Assembly: GCF_011694815.1 (NCBI RefSeq)
Contig: NZ_CP050177.1
Span: 4,689,001-4,753,000, forward strand
Direction of reading: 5' to 3'
Length of the DNA: 64,000 nt
From: Streptomyces liangshanensis
Lineage (GTDB): Bacteria > Actinomycetota > Actinomycetes > Streptomycetales > Streptomycetaceae
The notes beneath the pieces were generated by a model. That model saw only the letters and a list, made by a program, of their open reading frames with translations, had not been told where the DNA came from and made no database searches. The stretch's first letter is position 1. Each line of letters opens with the position of its first letter. Positions 22,841 through 29,809 of the stretch are shown piece after piece. Made by a program: the position numbers and the translations under genes.

Positions 22841-25800
22841 TCAGTCCGTCGTGCGCGGCGGGAGCGCGGGGCGGCGGAGGTCCGGGACCGCGTTGTAGCC
22901 CGGCGGGGTCGCGGCCGGGTGCGCGGCCAGCAGGTCCAGCGCCACCCACACGGCGTCGTCCAGCTGCGCGTGCCGGCCCTCCGCCCAGTCGAGCGGGGTG
23001 CGCAGGGCCTCGATGTCCGGGTCCACGCCGTGGTTCTCGACGGACCAGCCGTACGCGTCGAACCAGGCCGCGTTCATCGGGACGGTGATGACCGTGCCGT
23101 CGCCCAGGCGGTGGCGGCCGGTGATGCCGACGACGCCGCCCCAGGTGCGCTGGCCGACCACCGGGCCGAGGTTCAGCAGCCGGAAGGCGGCCGTGATCAT
23201 GTCGCCGTCCGAGGCGGTGGCCTCGTCGGCGATGGCGACCACCGGGCCGCGTGGGGCGTTCGAGGCGTACGAGACGGGCTGGGCGTCGCGGGTCAGGTCC
23301 CAGCCCAGGATGCGGCGGGTCAGCTTCTCCACGACCAGCTCGCTGATGTGGCCGCCCGCGTTGCCCCGTACGTCCACGATCAGGGCGGGGCGGGAGACCT
23401 CCAGCCGCAGGTCGCGGTTGAACTGCGCCCAGCCGGAGCCGCCCATGTCGGGGATGTGGAGGTAGCCGCACCGGCCGCCGCTGATCTCCCGTACGACCTC
23501 ACGGCGTTTGGCGACCCAGTCCTGGTAGCGCAGGGGCCGTTCGTCGATGAGGGGGACGATCGCCACGCGGCGCGAGGGGCCGTCGGGGGTGACGGTGCCG
23601 TCGGGGGCGGCGGGGCGGAAGGTCAGCTCCACCGTGGTGCCGCCGGCGGCGGACAGCAGCGGGCCCGGGCCGGCCACGGGGTCGACGGGGCGGCCGTCGA
23701 CGTGGGTGAGGATCGCGCCCTCGCGGATGCCGGTGCCCGCGAGGGGGGAGCGGGCCTTGGAGTCCGAGGAGTCGCCGGGGAGGATCCGCCTGACCATCCA
23801 CTTCCCGTCCCGGCAGACGAGGTTGGCGCCGAGCAGGCCCATGGCGCGCTGGTAGTGGCGGGGGCCCTCGTTGCGGCGGGCGGGGGTGACGTACGCATGT
23901 GACGTGCCCAGCTCGCCGAGGACTTCGCGCAGGAGGTCGGCGAACTCGTCGGGGGAGGCGACGCGTTCGACGAGGGGGCGGTACTGGGCGAGGACGGCGT
24001 CCCAGTCGATGCCGCACATGTCCGGCTCCCAGAAGTACGAGCGGATGACGCGGCCGGCCTCCTCGTACGCCTGGCGCCACTCCGCCTCCGGGTCGACCTC
24101 GTGCAGGATCCGGCGGAGGTCGAGGTGGACGGTCGAGTCGGAGTCGCCGGGCTCGGTGGCGGGGACGGCGCGCAGTTCGTCGTCGTCCACGACGACCAGG
24201 CGGGTGCCGTCGCCGCTGGGGGCGAACCAGTCGAGGTGCGCGACGAGTTCGGTCTTGCGGGCCTTGGTGAGGTCGAAGTGTTCGAGGGTGGGGCGGCCCG
24301 AGGTGTCGGCCGGGTTCGCGAACGTCTCGCCGAGCGCGCCGGAGATGGGCCAGCGCAGCCAGACGAGGCCGCCGCCGCTGACGGGGTGCAGCGCGGAGTA
24401 CTTGGACGCGGCGACGGGGAACGGGGTGACGCGCTCCGCGAGGCCCTCCTCCTCGACGGTGACCGTGCCCTCGCCCGCGTCGGCGTCGGTCATCGCCGGG
24501 TCGAGGCCGCCGGCGGCGGGGCGGCCGTCGGGGGAGAGGGCGAAGGGGGACGGGGTCGCGGAGGACAGCGGGACGAGGTAGGGGCGGCAGCCGAGCGGGA
24601 AGGAGAGGTCGCCGGTGTGCACGTCGTACACGGGGTCGAAGCCGCGCCAGGAGAGGAAGGCGAGGTAGCGGCCGTCGCTGGTGAAGACGGGATTCTCGTC
24701 CTCGAAGCGGCCGTTGGTGACGTCGATGATCGTACGGTCGGCGCTGCCGGCGATCCGGGCCATCTTGATCTGGCGCAGGGTGCGGCCGACGCCGGGGTGC
24801 GACCAGGTGAGCCAGTCGCCGTCCGGCGAGAACGCGAGGTCGGCGACGGGGCCGTTGATGGACCGGATGACCTCGGTGACGACGCCGGAACCGTCTGGGG
24901 GCTTCCAGAGGGTGGAGCCGGTGCGAGCCGCCCCGGCCGCCGTCGGCGCCGCCTCCGCCGCCTGCCCCGCGCCCGCTTCGGCCTCAGCCTCCTCCGTCGT
25001 GTCGATCAGGAGCAGTCTGCCGTCGTGGGACGCCACCGCGATGCGGTCGCCCGTCGGGGACGAGACCATTTCGTGGACGCGGCCCAGGTGGCCCGAGGCC
25101 AGGCGGCGCGGCGGGTGGTCGCCGGTGGCGCGGGGGAGGTACGCGATCTCGATGGCGTCCTCGCCGTCCGCGTCCGTGACGTACGCGACCTGGCCGCCGG
25201 CGCCGAGCATGTCCGGCTGCCGTACCCGTACCCCCGGCGTGTCCGCGATGGTGCGGGCCGGGCCGTCGCGGTGCGTGAGCCAGTACAGGCTGCCCCGCAC
25301 CGACACCGCGCTCGCCCGGCCCGTCGTGTCCACCGAGACCGCGTCCACGTGGCTCGCCGCCGGGACCTGGTACGCGCGGCGGCCGGCGCGCGGGCCGCCC
25401 AGCCGTACGTCCAGCTTGCGCGGCACCGAGTCCGGGGTCAGCGCGTCGACCAGCCAGATGTCGCCCGCGCACTGGTAGACCACCCGGCGCCCGTCCGAGG
25501 AGGCGTGGCGGGCGTAGAACGCGTCGTGGTCGGTGTGGCGGCGCAGGTCCGTACCGTCGGGCAGGACCGAGTACAGGTTCCCCACCCCCTCGTGGTCCGA
25601 GAGGAACGCCACCCGCCCGTCCACGAACATCGGCGAGTCCAGATGGCCCCCCAGGTCGGCGAGGAGCCGTTCGCCGTGCAGCCACAGGCGCCCCGTCGCC
25701 CCGCCGCGGTACCGCTTCCACGCGGCCGGTTCGTGCGGCGGCTTGCCGGTGAGCAGCAGGGTGCGGTGTTCGCCGTCGACGTCCGCCACCGCCAGGTCCG

Positions 25801-26239
25801 CGACCGGGCCCCACGGCAGCTGGCTGCCCGGCGACCCGTCGGTGGGGACGCTGTAGGCCCAGGAGTAGTACGAGAACGGCTGGCCGTGGGAGGAGACCGC
25901 GAGGATCTGCGCCGCCCCGTCCTCGCCGGGCGGGGTCCAGCCGCAGACCCGGGTGTCGGTGGAGCCCCAGTGGCTGAGCCGACGGGCCGGGCCCCCGTCG
26001 ACGGGGGCGAGGTGGATCTCAGGGTCGAGGCTGCGCCAGGTCGTGTAGGCGATCAGGCTTCCGTCGGGCGAGAACCGCGGATGCCCGATCCTGGTGCGGT
26101 CGACGGTCACCCGCCACGCCCGTCCGGGCCGGTGCCCGGCCGGCACGAGGGGAGCGACCCAGAGGTCGTCCTCGGCGGCGAAGCACAGCAGGTCGTCGTG
26201 CAGGTGCGGGAACCGTAGATACGCGACGTCGTCACTCAC
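22841..26239 (-). CDS. Tricorn protease homologue
   Basis: A 1132-aa cytosolic peptidase that trims peptides released by the proteasome. The first 700 residues are beta-propeller blades (VSDDVAYLRFPHLHDDLLCF, HPRFSPDGSLIAYTTWRS, SSDGRRVVYQCAGDIW, FTSDGRYLAFLSWRG and similar). The C-terminal part has a PDZ-like region and an S41 peptidase core: ELGTSHAYV (around residue 778) gives the conserved Ser-His, and ADEATASDGDM (around 1010) gives the nucleophile Ser. GNAGGHISEL is the oxyanion segment. The start is GTG 26239; length matches family members (about 1050-1150 aa). It is divergent from the TetR gene. Confidence 0.93.
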   Translation of the reverse strand: MSDDVAYLRFPHLHDDLLCFAAEDDLWVAPLVPAGHRPGRAWRVTVDRTRIGHPRFSPDGSLIAYTTWRSLDPEIHLAPVDGGPARRLSHWGSTDTRVCGWTPPGEDGAAQILAVSSHGQPFSYYSWAYSVPTDGSPGSQLPWGPVADLAVADVDGEHRTLLLTGKPPHEPAAWKRYRGGATGRLWLHGERLLADLGGHLDSPMFVDGRVAFLSDHEGVGNLYSVLPDGTDLRRHTDHDAFYARHASSDGRRVVYQCAGDIWLVDALTPDSVPRKLDVRLGGPRAGRRAYQVPAASHVDAVSVDTTGRASAVSVRGSLYWLTHRDGPARTIADTPGVRVRQPDMLGAGGQVAYVTDADGEDAIEIAYLPRATGDHPPRRLASGHLGRVHEMVSSPTGDRIAVASHDGRLLLIDTTEEAEAEAGAGQAAEAAPTAAGAARTGSTLWKPPDGSGVVTEVIRSINGPVADLAFSPDGDWLTWSHPGVGRTLRQIKMARIAGSADRTIIDVTNGRFEDENPVFTSDGRYLAFLSWRGFDPVYDVHTGDLSFPLGCRPYLVPLSSATPSPFALSPDGRPAAGGLDPAMTDADAGEGTVTVEEEGLAERVTPFPVAASKYSALHPVSGGGLVWLRWPISGALGETFANPADTSGRPTLEHFDLTKARKTELVAHLDWFAPSGDGTRLVVVDDDELRAVPATEPGDSDSTVHLDLRRILHEVDPEAEWRQAYEEAGRVIRSYFWEPDMCGIDWDAVLAQYRPLVERVASPDEFADLLREVLGELGTSHAYVTPARRNEGPRHYQRAMGLLGANLVCRDGKWMVRRILPGDSSDSKARSPLAGTGIREGAILTHVDGRPVDPVAGPGPLLSAAGGTTVELTFRPAAPDGTVTPDGPSRRVAIVPLIDERPLRYQDWVAKRREVVREISGGRCGYLHIPDMGGSGWAQFNRDLRLEVSRPALIVDVRGNAGGHISELVVEKLTRRILGWDLTRDAQPVSYASNAPRGPVVAIADEATASDGDMITAAFRLLNLGPVVGQRTWGGVVGITGRHRLGDGTVITVPMNAAWFDAYGWSVENHGVDPDIEALRTPLDWAEGRHAQLDDAVWVALDLLAAHPAATPPGYNAVPDLRRPALPPRTTD

Positions 26240-26361
26240 CCCCCAATGCTTTCCGCGTGGAGGGGGCCCGGCAACTTCTGGCCACGGACTTTTTGGGATC
26301 ACCTTGACGGGGATCCGCCCTTTGTTTATGCGGATCCGACGGCTGTGGTGCAGGACACAAG

Positions 26362-26420
26362 CGAAACGGTTTCGTTTCGCTCGGGGGCGGGATATCTTCG
26401 TACTGTACGAAACCGTTTCG
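26362..26420. promoter_or_regulatory. Paired palindromic operators upstream of the TetR gene
   Basis: CGAAACGGTTTCG (26362-26374) and CGAAACCGTTTCG (26408-26420) are palindromes with a one-base centre and reverse complements of each other, with centres 46 bp apart. Between them lies GATATCTTCGTACTG, which may contain the -10 region. The second lies 27 bp upstream of ATG 26447. This is the usual layout for an autoregulated TetR gene, here also reaching toward the divergent tricorn gene. Confidence 0.75.
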
Positions 26421-26446
26421 TTCGTGTGGGTGGCAGGGGGTGGATC

Positions 26447-27019
26447 ATGGTGGGCACCAGGCTGACGCCTCAGCGTGAGACCGAGCTGTACGGCACCGTT
26501 CTCGACCTGCTGCGTGAGGTCGGGTACGACGCCCTGACCATGGACGCCATCGCCACCCGTACCCGCTCCAGCAAGGCCACCCTCTACCGCCAGTGGGGGA
26601 GCAAGCCGGTGCTGGTCGCGCGGGCGATCCGGTGCAACAAGCCCGACGCTTCGCAGGTCGCCGACACCGGCTCCCTGCGGGGTGACCTCCACGCGATGGC
26701 GGCGCTCGCCGACGACGCGCGGATGCAGCGGGACGTCGCGCTGATGCGCGGGCTCTTCCACGCCGTGCACGGCAACCCCGATCTCCACGAGGCGTTGCGC
26801 GAGGTGATGGTCGAGCCGGACGCGAACGGGCTTCAGGTGCTGCTCGACCGGGCGGTGGTACGCGGCGAGATCGCCGTGGACCATCCCGCGCTGCCCTTCG
26901 TGCCGCACATGCTGGTCGGCGCCTTCGTCGCCCGGCAGCTCATCGACGACCGGTCCGTCGACCGGGCGTTCCTCGTCGCGTTCCTGGATGCCGTGGTCCT
27001 CCCCGCTCTCGGCGTCTGA
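26447..27019 (+). CDS. TetR-family regulator of the MMPL exporter
   Basis: A 190-aa repressor. The DNA-binding domain is ETELYGTVLDLLREVGYDALTMDAIATRTRSSKATLYRQWGSK (helix-turn-helix), and the rest is a variable ligand-binding helical domain with a TetR C-terminal dimerisation-type end (LVGAFVARQLIDDRSVDRAFL). ATG 26447 is chosen because it is the closest start to the motif; a longer reading from 26246 would cross the operators. It precedes the MMPL gene by 177 bp on the same strand, so it probably represses itself and the transporter. Confidence 0.88.
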   Translation: MVGTRLTPQRETELYGTVLDLLREVGYDALTMDAIATRTRSSKATLYRQWGSKPVLVARAIRCNKPDASQVADTGSLRGDLHAMAALADDARMQRDVALMRGLFHAVHGNPDLHEALREVMVEPDANGLQVLLDRAVVRGEIAVDHPALPFVPHMLVGAFVARQLIDDRSVDRAFLVAFLDAVVLPALGV

Positions 27020-27196
27020 AGCGTTTCCCGCAGTTCGTAGCGTTTCCCGCAGTTCGCAGCAGCAGTCCCCGCAGTCCCCGGTGCGATCCCGCGCCCTCTC
27101 CCCGCAGTACCCGCATTCCCTGACGCGTGCCGCTCTCTCGCTGTCGGGTCGGCTCCCCATGCCCTTGTTTCGTCCACAGACCGGGAGTACGCCCTC

Positions 27197-29464
27197 GTGG
27201 CCACGTTCCTCTACAAGCTCGGCCGGCTCGCCTTCAGGCGGCGCTGGCGGGTTCTTCTGACCTGGCTGGCGCTGCTGGCGATCGCGGCGATCGCCGCCTT
27301 CTCCGCGTCCGCGCCCACGTCCAGTTCCTTCTCGATCCCGGGGACGGAGGCCCAGCGGGCCTTCGACCTGCTCGACCAGCGGTTCCCCGGATCCAGCAGT
27401 GACGGTGCCACCGCCCGGGTCGTCTTCAAGGCGCCCGCGGGCGAGAAGATCACCGAGGCGGGCAACAAGGCCGAGGTCAAGAAGATCGCCGACGAGATCC
27501 GGGCCGGCTCGTCGCAGGTCGAGTCCGTCAACGACCCGTACACCTCGGGCGGGGTCGCCAGGAACGGCACGACCGCGTACCTCAGCGTCTCGTACAAGGT
27601 CGGCTCGGAGGCGCTGACCGACGCGACCCGCACCGCGCTGGAGGAGGCCGGTGCCGACGCCAAGTCCCAGGGCATGGCGGTCGAGATCGGCGGGGACGCC
27701 CTCCAGGTCGCCCCGGAGACCGGCTCCGGCGAGATCGTCGGCGTCGCGATCGCGGCGGTCGTGCTGGTCATCACCTTCGGGTCGCTGATCGCCGCGGGTC
27801 TGCCGCTGCTCACCGCGCTCCTCGGGGTCGGCGTCGGGATCTCCGGGATCACGGCGCTCGCCACCGTCCTCGACCTGGGCTCCACCACCTCCATCCTCGC
27901 GATGATGATCGGCCTCGCGGTCGGCATCGACTACGCGCTGTTCATCGTCTCCCGGTACCGGGCCGAACTGGCCGAGGGCCGGGAGCGGGAGGAGGCGGCC
28001 GGCCGGGCCGTCGGCACGGCGGGCTCCGCCGTGGTCTTCGCCGGGCTCACCGTGGTCATCGCGCTCTCCGGCCTCGCCGTGGTCAACCTGCCGATGCTCA
28101 CCAAGATGGGCCTCGCGGCCGCCGCGACCGTGGTGATCGCCGTCCTCATCGCCCTCACGCTCACCCCGGCGATGCTCGGGTTCGTGGGCAAGCGGGTGTT
28201 CGGCCGCAAGGCCCGCGCGGCCATGGCGAACGCGGACGCCCAGGCGCTCGCGGGGGTCAGGACCCCCGAGGCGAAGCCCAACATGGGCACCCGCTGGGCG
28301 CGGTTCGTGCTGCGCAGGCCGGTCGCCGTGCTGCTGGTGGGGGTGCTGGGCCTCGGCGCCGTCGCCGTACCGGCCGCCTCGCTGGAGCTGGGCCTGCCCG
28401 ACGACGGCTCGCAGCCGGTGAGCACCACCCAGCGCAAGGCGTACGACCTGCTCTCCGACGGCTTCGGCCCCGGGTTCAACGGGCCGCTCATGCTGGTGGT
28501 CGACGGCCAGGCGGACAACAACGCCAAGGCCGCCGCGCTCGGCATCTCGGCCACCGTGAAGAAGATGGACGACGTCGTCACCGTCCTCGACCCCGTCCTG
28601 AACAAGGCGGGGGACACCGCCACCGTCACGGTCATCCCCAAGGACCGGCCGTCGTCGGTGAGGACCGAGGAGCTGGTGCACGACATCAGGTCCGCCGCGT
28701 CGAAGGCGCGGGCCGAGAACGGGGCCGAGGTGTACGTCTCCGGCGCCACGGCGATGAACATCGATTTCTCGCAGCGCATGAACGACGCCCTCCTGCCGTA
28801 CCTGGCGCTGGTCGTGGGTCTCGCGTTCCTGCTGCTGATGCTCGTCTTCCGGTCGGTCCTGGTCCCGCTCAAGGCCGCCCTCGGCTTCCTGCTCTCGGTC
28901 GTCGCGGCGCTCGGCGCGGTCGTCGCCGTCTTCCAGTGGGGCTGGCTCGGCGGGCTGCTCGGCGTGGAGCAGACCGGGCCGATCATGTCGATGATGCCGA
29001 TCTTCATGGTGGGTGTCGTCTTCGGCCTCGCGATGGACTACGAGGTCTTCCTGGTCACCCGCATGCGGGAGGCGTACGTCCACGGCGAGCGGCCCGGCGA
29101 GGCGATCGTGACCGGCTTCCGGCACGGGGCCCGGGTGGTCTCGGCCGCCGCGGTGATCATGATCGCGGTATTCGCCGGCTTCATCGGGGCCAGCGACGCG
29201 ATGATCAAGATGATCGGGTTCGGCCTCGCCGTCGCGGTCTTCTTCGACGCCTTCGTGGTCCGCATGGCGGTCGTGCCCGCGGTGATGGCCCTGCTCGGCA
29301 GGCGCGCGTGGTGGCTGCCGCGCTGGCTCGACCGCGCGCTGCCCAATGTGGACGTGGAGGGTGAGCAGTTGCGCAAGCGGCTGGGCGACGACGCCGAGGG
29401 GACCGGCGACTTCCGGGGTCCCGACGGCGGACCCGGCTCCGAGCGGGAGCTCGTGCGCGTCTGA
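27197..29464 (+). CDS. MMPL/RND-type transporter
   Basis: A 755-aa membrane exporter with two six-helix halves. N-terminus: FLYKLGRLAFRRRWRVLLTWLALLAIAAIAA. The proton-relay Asp-Tyr pairs are GLAVGIDYALFIVSRYR in helix 4 and GLAMDYEVFLVTRMRE in helix 10. Two periplasmic-type loops (about 40-170 and 410-510) separate the halves. MMPL proteins export lipids, siderophores or hydrophobic drugs. GTG 27197 starts the gene. It follows a TetR regulator with its own operators, so expression is probably inducible. It could serve as an exporter for the cluster that begins 350 bp downstream, but the same pair exists widely as drug efflux. Confidence 0.9.
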   Translation: MATFLYKLGRLAFRRRWRVLLTWLALLAIAAIAAFSASAPTSSSFSIPGTEAQRAFDLLDQRFPGSSSDGATARVVFKAPAGEKITEAGNKAEVKKIADEIRAGSSQVESVNDPYTSGGVARNGTTAYLSVSYKVGSEALTDATRTALEEAGADAKSQGMAVEIGGDALQVAPETGSGEIVGVAIAAVVLVITFGSLIAAGLPLLTALLGVGVGISGITALATVLDLGSTTSILAMMIGLAVGIDYALFIVSRYRAELAEGREREEAAGRAVGTAGSAVVFAGLTVVIALSGLAVVNLPMLTKMGLAAAATVVIAVLIALTLTPAMLGFVGKRVFGRKARAAMANADAQALAGVRTPEAKPNMGTRWARFVLRRPVAVLLVGVLGLGAVAVPAASLELGLPDDGSQPVSTTQRKAYDLLSDGFGPGFNGPLMLVVDGQADNNAKAAALGISATVKKMDDVVTVLDPVLNKAGDTATVTVIPKDRPSSVRTEELVHDIRSAASKARAENGAEVYVSGATAMNIDFSQRMNDALLPYLALVVGLAFLLLMLVFRSVLVPLKAALGFLLSVVAALGAVVAVFQWGWLGGLLGVEQTGPIMSMMPIFMVGVVFGLAMDYEVFLVTRMREAYVHGERPGEAIVTGFRHGARVVSAAAVIMIAVFAGFIGASDAMIKMIGFGLAVAVFFDAFVVRMAVVPAVMALLGRRAWWLPRWLDRALPNVDVEGEQLRKRLGDDAEGTGDFRGPDGGPGSERELVRV

Positions 29465-29530
29465 CGTACGGACAGGTCCGACGTACGGGCAGGTCTGACG
29501 TACGGACAGGTCCGGTGTACGGAAAGGTCC
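29463..29530. repeat. 17-bp tandem repeat (four copies) after the MMPL gene
   Basis: GACGTACGGACAGGTCC and three close variants fill 29463-29530 with exact 17-bp period, starting at the stop codon of the transporter and ending at the terminator. Confidence 0.9.
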
Positions 29531-29534
29531 GGCG

Positions 29535-29580
29535 CGTGGCCCGGTCGCGCATCCCCGAGGGGGTGCGGGGCCGGGCCACG
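29535..29580 (+). terminator. MMPL terminator and left boundary of the biosynthetic cluster
   Basis: CGTGGCCCGG (29535-29544) pairs with 29571-29580, with an inner stem of four C residues (29553-29556) against four G residues (29560-29563). It lies 70 bp after the MMPL stop and separates it from the SARP gene. Confidence 0.8.
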
Positions 29581-29809
29581 TCGCGTTTGACGGACGCATG
29601 TGCCTGTGTCAGCGGTGTCCCTTTTCTTCTTTAGTTTTGTGTTTGTTTTTCCGGCGGACGGGCCAGGGCGGGTTACTGTCGGGTCGGTCCGCTGTGGGGG
29701 GTGGGGTAGAGCGTCATTTGCGTGTTTTACGTTAATGGTGTGGTTGGTTCGTGCGGGTAGGGTAATTGGGGTATTCCGCGGGGGCGGGTTCAACAGGGGG
29801 TGCTCGGTT
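29581..29809 (+). promoter_or_regulatory. Upstream region of the SARP gene, T-rich
   Basis: No gene is supported here. The stretch 29612-29662 is unusually T-rich for this genome (CTTTTCTTCTTTAGTTTTG then GTTTGTTTTTCC). It should contain the SARP promoter. GTTTTACGTTAATGG near 29725 is another AT-rich candidate. I cannot assign a -35/-10 pair firmly. Confidence 0.4.

Noticed and set aside
22841..29599. A single 2252-codon open frame on the minus strand running through the TetR and MMPL genes
   Set aside because: Only 22841-26239 has tricorn-protease motifs. The rest is the antisense of the TetR and MMPL genes, whose rightward frames have clear domains and start signals.
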